Below are positions 1 to 12,933 of a stretch of DNA of 64,000 nt, in pieces. The notes beneath the pieces were generated by a model that saw only the letters and a list, made by a program, of their open reading frames with translations, had not been told where the DNA came from and did no database searches. The translations under genes and the position numbers were made by a program. This DNA is from Ilex aquifolium (taxonomy: Eukaryota > Streptophyta > Magnoliopsida > Aquifoliales > Aquifoliaceae), in contig OX637394.1 of the NCBI GenBank assembly GCA_951799425.1, positions 11,650,501 through 11,714,500 of the forward strand, written 5' to 3'. Each line of letters begins with the position of its first letter. The stretch's first letter is position 1.

Positions 1-380
1 CTTCCATACGAATATTTGTCCCCATTACAAGCAGTTGTTGGAGTTGTCCAAAAGGTAAAGCATCTACTCAACTGTATTCTTCTTATATTCTGTTTATAGC
101 CACTTAATTTTTAGCCATCGTGAGTCAGGAATTAGGACCCTTAGTCCAAGACCTCCATAAAAAATTGAGACTAGCCATCACACGATGTATACAACTTTGC
201 TAAGAAAATCTGACTATTTAGGTGCTTCGATGATTTAGTTTTCAGGGTTTATGGCCCACTATCCCAAAGCAAACTCATTTGAAGCTGGCTGAGCTGCTTG
301 AAAGACGCTGGCAGCATGACCCAACTTTAAGACCCAACGTTATATTGACCAAAATTCTTCCCCTGACATCCAGCTTCTAA
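1..380 (+). CDS. 3' end of a STY8/17/46-like Raf-type Ser/Thr protein kinase (partial, two last exons)
   Basis: Two exons are visible. Bases 1-54 read LPYEYLSPLQAVVGVVQK, followed by a GTAAAG donor at 55. After an intron ending in TTTTCAG at 245, exon 246-380 reads GLWPTIPKQTHLKLAELLER, then RRWQHDPTLRPN and a stop at 378-380. This is the C-terminal lobe (subdomains X-XI) of plant STY8/STY17/STY46 cytosolic kinases, which phosphorylate chloroplast transit peptides. The family usually has a CWQQDPTLRP motif followed by a longer, conserved tail. Here the Cys is Arg and the tail after TLRPN is short and unlike the family, so the copy may be degenerate. The gene would begin upstream of the window. 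A decayed copy of the second exon's neighbourhood lies near 37.4 kb. The family assignment is firm; whether the gene works is unknown. Confidence 0.75.
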
Positions 381-538
381 ACTAATGGTGGGTGGCTTCA
401 TTATTGTTAGTGGAAAGGTTATTGAATGTCATTGTTGTCCTGCAATTTTAGTTTCCTCTTATATGAAACTCTAGGTAGTAAAATTATTTTTGTTTCCATC
501 TTTTCTCTTAAGTTGTTAATACAAGCCTTAAATTGCAC
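381..538 (+). other. downstream flank of the kinase exon
   Basis: No coding sequence is seen. It would be the kinase 3' UTR if the gene is transcribed. The same sequence, beginning ACTAATGGTGGGTGGCT, recurs at about 37490-37640 ahead of another array unit, so this flank was duplicated together with the array. Confidence 0.5.
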
Positions 539-1129
539 AAATATGACTTATGATTCATCCATGGGTGTAGATGCCATCATTGCTGTCCTATAGATTTGCT
601 GGATTATGATATAACTAGTTCATCTGAACAACCCATCATTGCATTCCTTTCAAGATTTATTTAGGTAGCGATCTTGGCATGGTTACGACTTTTTTGATAT
701 ATTTTTAAGTGCCGAACTTACACATTTTTCTAATGTTTTGAACAGGATTTTTGCTCGAGCAAGTTTTTCAGTCACCGCATACAACATTAAGAAAGCTTTC
801 TTTGGGTTCTGTAAACCTATACATTATCCTAGATTGCCCACTGTGAGTATACTCGGTTAATTTTTAACTTCATACTTTTATCTTTTCCCTTTTTGGGCTA
901 ATCGAAATAATGCTAGATTATCACGTAGTTGTCTGCAGGTTTTATGTTGGACAATCGATAAGTACCTACAAGGTTTGTTTATTCCCATCAATGACTAGGC
1001 GTAGAAATTAGAATGTATTTCTACCGCAATTGTTACTAAAAGTAAACATGGTTGTGTATTGGATAGGAGTAAGTTTACTTTTATGTTTTAGTGTATGCTT
1101 TTGACTTGTGTGCATTTTTCTGAGTGTTT

Positions 1130-2832
1130 GCATATGTTTTTAATTTATGTATTTTCGCTGGTATGTATTCTTATGAGTACTTATGTTTGGTGATCTTGTT
1201 CTTTTATCTCTAATATTGTATTTGCGTATGTGCGTGTGTTTTTATCAGTGTGCTCTCTTGTTTTTGTGTGCGTGGTTGTGTCAATATGTGTTTTTATCAG
1301 TATGTGTACTTTGTTGTGTTAGTGTGTATTTTTATTAGTGTATTTTTGGGTGTGTTCTTATCAGCGTGGTGCTAGTGTATTAAAGAGTGCATGCCTGTTT
1401 TTGTTCCTCTTTATGCTTATGAATGTTTGTTTTTTCTATTAGGGTTTGTGTTTTCTTTAATTACTATGTGTTTTTTACGAGTGTTTTTATTTTTTAATTA
1501 GTTTATATGTTTGAACATGTGTGCGTGTTTTTTTTATCTAAGCGCACATTTTTTTCGGTGTGCTTTTTTAGTTTGTGTCTGTGTTTGCTTATCAACGTAT
1601 ATTTTAGTGCGCATGTGTGTACCTTATGAGTTTGTGTTCATGTGTGCATACATATTTGTGTTAGTGTGCATGGATTATTTTCCTCTTTTTTTTTTCACCT
1701 CTGTACGTATTTTGCGTGTTTGTATTTTTAGTGGTATGTGTTTAGGAGTGTGTTATGTTTAGTGTGGGCGTGTGTTTATTATCGCTCTTTGTGCATATGG
1801 ATGTCTGTCATTTTTACTTTGGTCCGTCCTTTTTTTGATTGGTGTGTTAATTGTGAGCGTCTTGCATTTTTTTAATTAGTGTATACCGTTGAATGTGGAC
1901 ATGTTTTTTATTTGTGGAGTGTAATTTTTTTCAATGTGCTTTTTTAGTGCGTGTTTGTTTGCTGATTGGTGTTTATTTTAGTGCGCATGTGTGTACTTTA
2001 AGGGTTTATGTTTGTAAGTGCATGTGTATTTGTGGGAGTGTGTGTATGTAGTTTGTTGAGTATTTGCATTTCTTTATCTCCATCTGTTTTTGTTGTGTGT
2101 GTATTTTTGCTTTTTCAGTGATGTGTGGTTAGGAGTATTTGTGTTGTGTTTGTTTTGATGTTTAATTTATCATTATTTTAATGTGGTTTGTGTGGGTTTT
2201 CCGTGCCAATGTTTTTGATACTTGGATATGATCTTTATTTTTTGTTGAAATATATTAGCTAGGAAAATTGTTTTTTCATAGTGGTTTTCTATCAATATGC
2301 ACAATATTCAAACCATTAATGGGATTCTGCATGCTATGCTGTCAATCATCTTAGTGTTGTTCATATTATTTATCTTTTTATTTTCTGTTTTATATGTTCC
2401 TATTTCTTCTATCCTTTCCTTCTCAAAATACATCCTCACACAGTTTTTTTTTTCTTTCAAAATCCATCTATCGAGATGTTGATGTTTTTTTTATTTTAGC
2501 TCTTTACATGGAGCGATTTTCGAAACAATCAGAACCGTTTTACCATTGTTTCAGATAGGAGATCGAGATGTTTTGGCTTTATGGATTGCATGTTGATTGC
2601 TGAAGGTACTACTTACACTAACTTTATGTTTTGGCTTGGCTGTTTTCAATTTCCTTTTGCTTAATAAAAAATTCATTAAGCAATGTAGTGGATTCTTCAT
2701 AGGTTTCTTGTTTGTTTTTGTTGCAATAATGCAGTTCTAGCTTTTGTTTCCTCATCGTAGTTGGTTCTTATTTTGTTGGACTAAATACAGTGGTGGCCTC
2801 CAATGTTTACTATTTGTTTCATTTTAATCCCC
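1130..2832. repeat. array spacer copy 1: GT-rich block plus exon-like block
   Basis: The first 1.1 kb is T- and G-rich on the plus strand, with degenerate GTGTGTTTTTATCAGTGTG-type motifs; the short ORFs in it are low-complexity Cys/Val/Phe-rich and not credible. From about 2290 a second block contains an exon-like segment between TTTTAG and GTACT (about 2500-2605). It reads FTWSDFRNNQNRFTIV, then NRRSRCFGFMDCML in other copies. It ends with a TTTCATTTTAATCCCCAATACGAC junction into the next unit. Confidence 0.75.
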
Positions 2833-5304
2833 AATACGACTTATGATTCATCCATGGGTAGAGATGCAATCATGCACTGCACTTTAGTTGTCTTGATGAT
2901 GTGGTCAAGTTGACAGTTGCAGATTTGCTGGATTATGATATAATTGGTTCATCTGAACAACCCATCATTGCATTCTTTCCAAGATTTCTTTAGGTAGCGA
3001 TCTTGCCATGGTTACGACGTTTTTTGGGTATATTTTTAAGTGCCAAACTTACACCTTTTTTTTTTTAATGTTTTGAACATGAATTTTGCTCAAGCAGTTT
3101 TTCAGTCACTGCATGCAGAATTAAGAAAATTTTCCTTGGGTTCTATAAACCTATACATTATGCTAGATTGCCCACCGTGAGTATCCTCAGTTAATTATTA
3201 ACTTCATATTTTTATCTTTTTTCTTTTTGGGCTAAACGAAATGATTCTAGATTATCACATAGCTGCAAGGTTTGTTGGGCAATCGATAAGTACCTACAAG
3301 GTTTGTTTATTCTCGTCAATGACTCGGCGTGAAAATTGGTATGTATTTTTGCCGCAATTGTTACTAAAATTAAACGTGGTTGTGTATGGGGTAGGAGTAT
3401 GTTTACTCTTGTGTTTTAGTGTTTGTTTTTGAATTGTGTGCATTTTTTTCAGTGTTTGCAGAAATACGACTTATGATTCATCCATGGGTAGAGATGTCGT
3501 CATGCACAGCACTCTAGTTGTTTTGATGATGTGGTCAAGTTGACAGCTATAGATTTGCTGATTATGATATAACTGGTTCATCTGAATAACCCATCATTGC
3601 ATTCTTTCAAAGTTTTCTTCAGGTAGCGATCTTGGCATGGTTACGACTTGTTTTGGTGTATTTTTAAGTGCCAAATTTACACCTTTTTTTTAATGTTTTG
3701 AACAGAATTTTTGCTCAAGCAGGTTTTTCAGTCACTGCATTCAGCATTAAGAAAGCTTTCATTGGGTTTTGTAAACCTATAAATTATGTTAGATTGTCTA
3801 CCGTGAATATACTCAGTTAATTATTAACTTCATATTTTTATCTTTTCCCTTTTTGGGCTAATCGAAATAATTCTATATTATCACTTTGCTGCCTGCAGGT
3901 TTTATGTTGGGCAATCGATAAGTAGCTACAAGGTTTGTTTATTCTCGTCAATGATTAAGCGTTGAAATTGGTATGTATTTATGCGCAAGGAGTATGTTTA
4001 CTTTTGTGTTTTAGTGTATGCTTTTGACTTGTGTGCCTTTTTCTTATTGTTTGTAGAAATACGACTTATGATTCATCCATGGGGTAGAAATGTCATCATG
4101 CACCACACTCTAGTTGTCTTGATGATGTGGTCAAGTTGATAGCTGCAGATTTGTTGGATTATGATATAACTGATTCATCCAAACAACCCATCATTTCATT
4201 CCTTCCAAGATTTCTTCAGGTAGTGATCTTCGCATGGTTACAACTTTTTTTAGTATGTTTTTAATAGCTGAACTTGCACCTTTTTTTTTAATGTTTTGAA
4301 TAGGGTTTTTGCTCAAGTAGGTTTTTCAGTCGCTGCATGCAGCATTAAGTAAGCTTTCCTTGGGTTCCATAAACCTATACATTATGCTGGATTGCCCACC
4401 ATGAGTATACTTAGTTAATTATTAACTCTTCATATTTTTATCTTTTCCCTTTTTGGGCTAATCGAAATGATGCTAGATTATCATGTAGCTGCTTGCAGAT
4501 TTTATGTTGGGCAATCGAACCTACAAGGTTTGTTTATTCTCGTCAAAGACTAGGCGTGGAAATTGGTATGTATTTTTGCTGCAATTGTTAGCATAAGTAA
4601 ACGTGGTTGTGTATTACGTAGAAGTATGTATACTTTTGTGTATGCTTTTGACTTGTGTGCATTTTTTTCAGTGTCTGCAGAAATAGGACTTATAATTCAT
4701 CCATGGGTAGAGATGATGTCATGCACCGCACTCTAGTTGTCTTGATGATGTGGTCAAGTTGACAACTTTAGATTTGTTGCATTATGATATAACTGGTTCA
4801 TCTGAGCAACCCATCATTGCATTCCTTCATAGATTTCTTCAGATAGCAATCTTGACATTGTTACGACTTTTTTTGGTATATTTTTAAGTGCCGAACTTAT
4901 ACCTTTTTTTTAGTGTTTTAAACAGGGTTTTTGCTTAAGCTAGTTTTTCATTCACCGCATTCAGCATTAAGAAAGCTTTCTTTGGGTTCTGTAAACCTAT
5001 ACATTATGCTAGATTGCCCACTGTGAGTATACTCAATTAATTATTAACTTCGTACTTTTATCTTTTCCCTTTTTGGACTAATTGAAATGATGCTAGATTA
5101 TCACGTAGGTGTCTGTAGGTTTTTTGTTGGGCAATTGATAAGTACCTACAAGGTTTGTTTATTCTCGTCAATGTCTAGGCGTGGAAATTGGTATGTATTT
5201 CTGCTGCAATTATTACTAAAAGTAAACGTTGTCGTGTATTGGGTAGGAATACATTTACTTTTGTGTTTCAGTGTATAGTTTTGACTAGTGTGCATTTTTC
5301 TCGG

Positions 5305-6951
5305 TGTTTGCGTATGTTTTTAATTTGTGTGTATTTTCGCTGGTATATATTCTTATGAGTACTTATGTTTAGTGATCTTGTTCTTTTATTTCTTATATTG
5401 TTTTTGCGTATGTGCGTGTGTTTTTAGCAGTGTGCTCTCTTGTTTGTGTGTATGTGGTTGTGTCAAAAAGTGTTTTTATCAGTATGTGTACTTTGTTGTG
5501 CTAGTGTGTATTTTTATTAGTGTATTTTCGTGTGTTCTTACCCGCGTGGTGCTAGTGTATTAAAGAGTACATGAATGTTTTTGCCCCTCTTTATGCCTAT
5601 GAATATTTTTTTCTTCTATTAGGGTCTGTGTTTCCTTTAATTACTATGTGTTTTTTACGAGTGTTTGTATTTTTTAATTAGTTTATATTTTTGAATGTGT
5701 GCGTGTTTTTTTATTTTAGTGCACATTTTTTTTGGTGTGCTTTTTTAGTTTGTGTCTGTGTGTTTGCTTATCAACCTATATTTTAGTGCGCATGTGTGTA
5801 CCTAATGAGTTTGTGTTCGTGTGTGCATATGTATGTGTGTTTTTATGTTAGAAGTGTATTGTGTTTAGTGTGGGCGTGTGTTTATTATCGCTCTTCGTGC
5901 ATATGGATGTGTGTTATTTTTACTTTAGTTCGTACTTTTTTTTATTATTGTGTTTATTATGAGCGTCTTGTATTTTTTTAATTAGTGTATTCCATTGAAT
6001 GTAGGCATGTTTTTTTATCTCTAGAATGCAATTTTTTTCAATGTGTTTTTTTAGTGTCTATTTGTTTGCTTATCGGTGTTTATTTTAGTGCAGGTGTGTA
6101 CTTTATGCGTCTATTTTTGTAAGTGCATATGTATTTGTGTGAGTGTGTGTATGTAGTTTGATGAGTATTTTCATTTCTTTATCTCGATCTGTTTTTGTCA
6201 TGTGTGTATTTTTATTTTTTTAGTGGAGTGTGGTTAGAAGTATGTATGTGTTGTGTTTGTTTTGATGTGTAATTTATCATTATTTGAATGTGGTTTGTGT
6301 GTGTTCTTTGTGCCAATGTTTTTGATACCTGGAGGCTGGATATGATCTTTGTTTTTTGTTAAAAAATATTAATTAGGAAAAATGTTTTTCATAGTGGTTT
6401 TCTATCAATGTGCACAATATTCAAACCATGGGATTCTGCCGGCTATGGTGTCTATCATCACCTCTTAGTATTGCTCATATTTTTTGTCTTTTTATTTTCG
6501 GTTTTATAACTTCCTATTTCTTCGATCCTTTCTTGCTCAAATTATATCCTCACACATTTTTACCTTGTTTTTTTTTTTTTCTTCTAAAAATCCATTTGTC
6601 GAGATGTTGATTTTTTTATTTTAGCTCTTTACATGGAGTGATTTTTGAAACAATCAAAACCCTTTTATCATTGTTCCGGACAAGAGATTGAGATGTTTTG
6701 GCTTTATGGATTGCATGTTGAAGGTACCACTTACACTGACTATATGTTTTGGCTTGGCTGTTTTCAATTTCCTTCTACTTAATGAAAAATTCATTAAGCA
6801 AAGTAGTGGATTCTTCATAGGTTTCTTGTTTGTTTTTGTTGCAATAATGTAGTTCTAGCTTATGCTTTTTCATCGTAGTTGGTTCTTGTTTTGTTGGACT
6901 TAATACAGTGGTGGCCCCCCAATGTTTACTATTTGTTTCATTTTAGTCTCC
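5305..6951. repeat. array spacer copy 2: GT-rich block plus exon-like block
   Basis: Collinear with the spacer at 1130-2832: a GT-rich stretch, then TATCAATGTGCACAATATTC, the FTWSDF-type exon-like segment near 6620-6725, and the same TTTGTTTCATTTTAGTC junction into the following unit. Small indels separate the copies. Confidence 0.75.
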
Positions 6952-9434
6952 AATACGACTTATGATTCATCCATGGGTTGAGATGCAATCATGCACTCCG
7001 CTCTAGTTGTCTTGATGATGTGGTCAAGTTGGCAGCTGCAGATTTGTTGGATTATGATATAACTGGTTCATCTGAATAACCCATTATTGCATTCCTTCCA
7101 AGATTTCTTCAAGTAGCGATTTTGCCATGGTTACGACGTTTTTTTTGGTATATTTTTAAGTGCAGAACTTACACGTTTTTTTTAATGTTTTGAACATGAT
7201 TTTTGCTCAAGCGGGTTCTTCGGTGCATTCATTGGATTTTGTAAACCTATAAATTATGCTAGATTGCCCACCGTGAGTTTACTCAGTTAATTTTGAACTT
7301 CATACTTTTATCTTTTCCCTTTTTGGGTTAATAGAAATGATGCTATATTATCACAAATCAGCTGTAGGTTTTATGTTTGACAATTGATAAGTACCTACAA
7401 GGTTTGTTTATTCTCGTCAGTGACTAGGTGTGAAAATTGGTATGTATTTTTGCCGCAATTGTTACTTAAAGTTAACGTGGTCATGTATTGGGTATGAATA
7501 TGTTTACTTTTGTGTTTTAGTGTCTGCTTTTGAATTGTGTATATTTTTTTCAGTGTTTGCAGGAATACGACTTATGATTCATCCATGGGTAGAGATGCCA
7601 TAATGAACCGCACTATAGTTGTCTTGGTGATGTGGTCAATTTGATAGCTATAGATTGTTGGATTATGATATTACTGGTTCATTTGAACAACCCATCATTC
7701 CATTCTTTCTAAGAATTCTTCAGGTAACAATCTTGGCATGATTACGACTTTTTTTTGGTAAATTTTTAAGTGCCGAACTTGCACCTTTTTTTTAATGTTT
7801 TGAACAGAGTTTTTGCTCAAACAGGTTTTCCAGTGACTGCATGCAGCATTAAGAAAGTTTTCCTTGGGTTTTGTAAACCTATGCATTATGCTAGATTGCC
7901 CACCGTGAGTATACTCAATTAATTATTAACTTCATTCTTTTATCTTTTCCCTTTTTGGGCTAATCTAAATGATGTTAGATTATTACGTAGTTGCCTGCAC
8001 GTTTTATGTTGCACAATCGATAAGTACCTACAAGATTTGTTTATCCTCCTCAATAACTAGGCGTGAAAATTGGTATGTAGTTATGCTGCAATTGTTAATA
8101 AAAGTAAACATGGTCGTGTATTGGGTAGGAGTATGTTAACTTTTGTGTTTTAGTGTATGCTTTTGACTTGTGTGCATTTTTCTCAGTGTTTGCAGAAATA
8201 CGACTTATGATTCATCAATGGGTAGAGATGCCATCATGCACCATGATCTAGCTGTCTTGATGAAGTTGACAGTTAAATATTTGCTGGATTATGATATTAA
8301 CTGGTTCATCTGAATAACCCATCATTGCATTCCTTCCAAGCTTTCTTCAGGTAGCGATCTTTGCATGATTACAACTTTTTTGGTATATTTTTAAGTGCCG
8401 AACTTATACCTTTTTTTTAATGTTTTGAACAGGGTTTTTGCTTAAGCTGGTTTTCAGTCACCGTATGCACCAGTAAGAAAGCTTTCTTTGGGTTCTATAA
8501 ACTTATATATTATGCTAGATTGCCCACCGTGAGTATACTCTGTTAATTATTAACTTTATATTTTTATCTTTCACTTTTTGAGCTAATCAAAATGATGCTA
8601 GATTATCACATAGCAGTCTGCAAGTTTTATGTTGGGCAATCGATAAGTACTTACAAGGTTTGTTTATTCTTGTCAATGACTAGGCGTGGAAATTGGTAAT
8701 GTATCTCTACCGCAATTGTTATTAAAAGTAAACGTTGTCGTGTATTGGGTAGGAGTACGTTTACTTTTTTGTTTTAGTGTATGTTTTTGACTTGTGTGCA
8801 TTTTTCTTAGTGTTTGCAGAAATACGATTTATGATTCATCATTGGATAGAGATGTCATCATGCACTACACTCTAGTGTCTTAATGATGTGGTCAAGTTGA
8901 CAGTTGCAGATTTGTTGGATTATGATATAATCGGTTCATCTGAACAACACATTATTGCATTCCTAATAAGATTTCTTCAGGTAGCGATCTTGGCTTGGTT
9001 ACGACTTTTTCTGGTATATTTTTAAGTGCCGAACTTATACCTTTTTTTTAATATTTTGAACAGGATTTTTTGCTCAAGCTGGTTTTCCTATCACTGCATG
9101 CAACATTAAGAAAGCTTTCTTTGGGTTATGTAAACCTATTCATTATGCTAGATTGCCCACTGTGAGTATACTCAGTTAATAATTAACTTTATACTTTTAT
9201 CTTTTTCCTTTTTGGACTAATTGAAATGATGCTAAATTATCACGTAGTTGCTTGCAAGTTTTATGTTGGCAATCAATAAGCACCTACAAGGTTTGTTTAT
9301 TCTTGTCAATTATTAGGCATGGAAATTGGCATGTATTTCTATCGCAATTGTTAGAAAAAGTAAACGTAGTCGTGCATTGGGTAGGAGTATGTTTACTTTT
9401 TGTGTTTTAGTGTATGCTTTTGACTTGTGTGCAT

Positions 9435-11138
9435 TTTTTTTAGTATTTCCGTATGTTTTTAATTTGTATGTATTTCCACTGGTCTATATTCTTATGAGTA
9501 CTTATGTTTAGTGATCTTGTTATTTTACCTCTAATATTGTTTTTGCGTATGTGCGTGTGTTTTTATCAGTGTGCTTTTTTGTTTGTTTGTGAGTGGTTGT
9601 GTCAATGTGTTTTTATCAGTATGTTTACTTTGTTGTGCTAGTGTGTATTTTTATTAGTGTATCTTTGGGTGTGTTCTTATCAGCGTGGTGCTAGTGTATT
9701 GAAGAGAGCATGTTTGTTTTTGTCCCTCTTTATGCTTATGAATGTTTGTTTTTTCTTTTAGGGTTTGCATTTTCTTTAATTACTATGTGTTTTTTACAAG
9801 TGTATGTATTTTTTAATTAGTTTATATTTTTGAATGTGTGCGTGTTTTTTTATCTTAGTGCACATTTTTTTGGTGTGCTTTTTTAGTTGTGTCCGTATGT
9901 TTGCTTATCAAAGTATATTTTTGTGCGCATGTGTGTACCTTATGAGTTTGTGTTCGTGTGTGCATATGTATGTGTTAGTGTGCATGTGTAGGCTCTGTTT
10001 GTATTTGTGCGTGTTTGTATTTTTAGTGGTATGTGTTTAGGACTGTGTTGTGTTTAGTTTGGGAGTGTGTTTATTATCGCTCTTTGTGCATATGGATGTG
10101 TTATTTTTAATTTGGTCCGTATTTTTTTTTGATTAATGTGTCTATTGTGAGTGTCTTGTATTTTTTTAATCAGTGTACGACGTTGAATGTGGGCATTTTT
10201 TTTTATCTCTGGTGCGCAATTTTTTTTTAATGTGCTTATTTAGTGTTTGTTTGTTTGCTTATTGGTGTTTATTTTAGTGTACATGTGTGTACTTTATGCA
10301 TCTATGTTTGTAAATGCATGTATTTGTGTGAGTGTGTGTATGTAGTTTGATTAGTATTTGTACTTCTTTATCTCCATCTGCTTTTGTTGTGTGTGTATTT
10401 TTACTTTTTTAGTGGTGTGTGTGGTTAGGAGTATGTCGTGTCGTGTTTGTTTTTTTGATGTGTAATTTATCATTATTTGAATGTGGTTTGTGTGTGTTTT
10501 CCGTGCCAATGTTTTTGATACTTGGATATGATCTTTGTTTTTTGTTAACAAATATTAACTAGGAAAATTATTTTTTCATTGTGGTTTTCTATCAATATGC
10601 AAAATATTCAAACCATTAATGGGATTCTGCAGGCTATGCTGTCAATCATCACTTCTTAGTATTGTTCATAATCTGTCTTTTTATTTTTTGTTTTATATCT
10701 TCTTATTTCTTCGATCCTTTCCTGCTCAAATTACATCCTCACACTTTTTTACTTTGTATTTTTTTCGTCTCAAAATTCATCTGTTGGGATGTTGAAGTTT
10801 TTTATTTCAGCTCTTTCACTTGGAGTGATTTTTGAAACAATCAGAACCTTTTTATCATTGTTCCGAATAGGAGATCGAGATGTTTTGGCTTTGTGGATTG
10901 CATGTTGATTGTTGAAGGTACTACTCACACTGACTTTATGTTTTGGCTTGGCTGTTTTCATTTTCCTTCTGATTCTGAAAAATTCATTAAGCAGTAGATT
11001 CTTCGTTCGTTTCTTGTTTGTTTTTGTTGCAATAATGTAGTTCTGTCTTTTACTTTCTCATCACGGTTGGTTCTTATTTTGTTGGACTAAATATAGCGGT
11101 GGTCTCCAATGTTCACTATTTGTTTCATTTTAGTCCCC
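9435..11138. repeat. array spacer copy 3: GT-rich block plus exon-like block
   Basis: Third collinear copy. The exon-like segment lies near 10808-10918 and reads SDFxNNQNLFIIVPNRRSRC. It continues into the unit beginning at 11139. Confidence 0.75.
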
Positions 11139-12584
11139 AATATGACTTATGATTCATCCATGGGTATAGATGCCATCATGCACCGCACTCTAGTTGTCTT
11201 GATGATGTGGTCAAGTTGACATCTGTAGATTTGCTGGATTATGATATAACTGGTTCATCTACAACCCATCATTGCATTCCTTCCAAGATTTCTTTAGGTA
11301 GCGATCTTGGCATGGTTACGACTTTTTTTGGTTTATTTTTAAGTGCCGAACTTACACCTTTTTTTTAATATTTTGAATAGGATTTTTGCTCAAACAGGTA
11401 TTCAGTCACCGCATGCTACATTAAGAAAGCTTTGTTTGGGTTTTGTAAACCTATACATTATGCTAGATTGTCCACCGTGAGTATATTCGGTTAATTATTA
11501 ACTTCATACTTTTATCATTTTTTTTTTGGGGAAATGATGCTAGATTATCACGTAACTGGTTTATATTGGGCAATCGATAAGTACCTACAAGTTTTGTTTA
11601 TTCTCGTCAATGACTATGCATGGAAATTGGTATGTATTTCTACCGCAATTGTTACTAAAAATAAACGTGGTCGTGTATTGGACAGGAGTACGTTTACTTT
11701 TGTGTTTTGTGTATGCTTTTGACGTGTGTGCATTTTTCTCGGTGTTTGCAGAAATACGACTTATGATTCATCCATAGGTAGAGATGTCATTGTGTTCCAC
11801 ACCTAGTTGTCTTGATGATGTGTTCAAGTTGATAGTTGCAAATTTATGATATAATTGATTCATCTGAACAACTCATCATTGCATTCCTTCCAAGATTTCT
11901 TCAAGTAGCGATCTTGGCATGGTTACAACTTTTTTTAATAGCCGAATTTATACATTTTTTTAATGTTTTAAATAGGGTTTTTGCTCGAGCAGGTTTTTCA
12001 ATCACCGCATGCAGAATTAAGAAAGTTTTCCTTGGGTTCCGTAAACCTTTACATTATGCTAGATTGCCCATCTTGACTATACTCAGTTAATTATTAACTT
12101 TTCATATTTTTATATTTTTCTTTTTGGGCTAATCGAAATGATGCTAGATTATCACGTAGCTGCCTGCAGGTTTTATGTTGGGCAATTGATAAGTACCTAC
12201 AAGGTTTGTTTATTCTCGTCAATGACTAGGCGTAGAAATTGGTATGTATTTCTGATGCAATTGTTACTAAAAGTAAATGTGGTCGTGTATTGGGTAGGAG
12301 TATGTTTACTTTTGTTTTTTTAGTGTATGCATTTGACTTGTGTGCATTTTTCTCAGTGTTTGCATAAATATGACTTATGATTCATCAATGGGTAGAGATG
12401 ACATCATGCACTGCACTCTAGTTGTCATGATGATGTGATCAAGTTGACAACTGCATATTTGCTAGATTATGATATAACTGGTTCATCTAAACAACCCAAC
12501 ATTGCTTTCCTTCCAAGATTTCTTCAGGTAGCGATCTTGGCATGGTTACGACTTTTTTTGGTATATTTTTAAGTGCTTATCTTA

Positions 12585-12593
12585 TATATTTTT
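12585..12593. repeat. 9-bp target-site duplication of the MULE, left copy
   Basis: TATATTTTT directly precedes the left terminal inverted repeat and recurs exactly at 23796-23804 after the right one. A 9-bp duplication is characteristic of the Mutator superfamily. Confidence 0.9.
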
Positions 12594-12792
12594 GGGTTAA
12601 TTGCGGCTGTGGTCCCTAAAGTATTCATTTTGTCTCATTTTGGTCCCCAACCTTCTAATTGCATCAAGTTGGTCCCCAAAGTATTACATATGCACTTACC
12701 TAGTCCCTGCCGTTGATGCTGTCCAGAATTCTGTCTGTTCATAGTCATGTACCATCCGCATGACCCAGGTGAGGGGCTTATATGACATTTAC
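12594..12792. repeat. MULE left terminal inverted repeat
   Basis: About 200 bp matching the reverse complement of 23603-23795, with roughly 13 differences by eye (about 93 percent). It contains the repeated phrase TTGGTCCCCAA and AGTATTACATATGCACTTAC. The divergence indicates a moderately old element. Confidence 0.9.
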
Positions 12793-12933
12793 TCTCCTCC
12801 CATTACTGGAGGGAAACATTCCCGCCATTAGTTATGGGTTATATCCCTATGACCCATTGTCTGTTACAGAGCATTAGGAGAAGAGAGGGAGAAAATGAGG
12901 GGAAGGGAAGGAAAGTGATCAGTAGCGGCTGAA
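12793..12933. other. MULE subterminal region
   Basis: Purine-rich on the plus strand (GGGAGAAAATGAGGGGAAGG). It would be the 5' UTR or promoter side of the GRF zinc-finger gene that starts at 12934. No other feature is seen. Confidence 0.4.

Larger units (their letters stand above)
539..12584. repeat. tandem array of about 0.6 kb units with higher-order structure, part 1
   Basis: Units open with a copy of AATACGACTTATGATTCATC near 539, 2833, 3462, 4054, 4679, 6952, 7561, 8195, 8816, 11139, 11750 and 12363. Each unit is about 590-630 bp and diverged by point changes and small indels. Within a unit the same exon-like blocks recur. One reads DLLDYDITGSSEQPIIAFLP before TTCTTCAG/GTAGCG. A second follows TTTTGAACAG, reads VFAQAGFSVTACSIKKAFLG and ends before GTGAGTATACTC. 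A third, GTTTTATGTTGGGCAATCG, follows CTGCAG. Four-unit groups plus a 1.7 kb spacer repeat with a period of 4.12-4.19 kb (2833 to 6952 to 11139). I do not recognise the source gene. The last unit is split by the MULE and resumes at 23796. Confidence 0.85.

Noticed and set aside
1511-1762. Open frames in the GT-rich blocks (also 5327-5563, 5796-5981, 9834-10040)
   Set aside because: Low-complexity Cys/Val/Phe/Leu-rich translations of T/G-rich DNA. They are not conserved in frame among the four spacer copies and no family resemblance is seen.
7695-7886. Minus-strand ORF inside an array unit
   Set aside because: Present in only one of 13 units; the others have stops in that frame.
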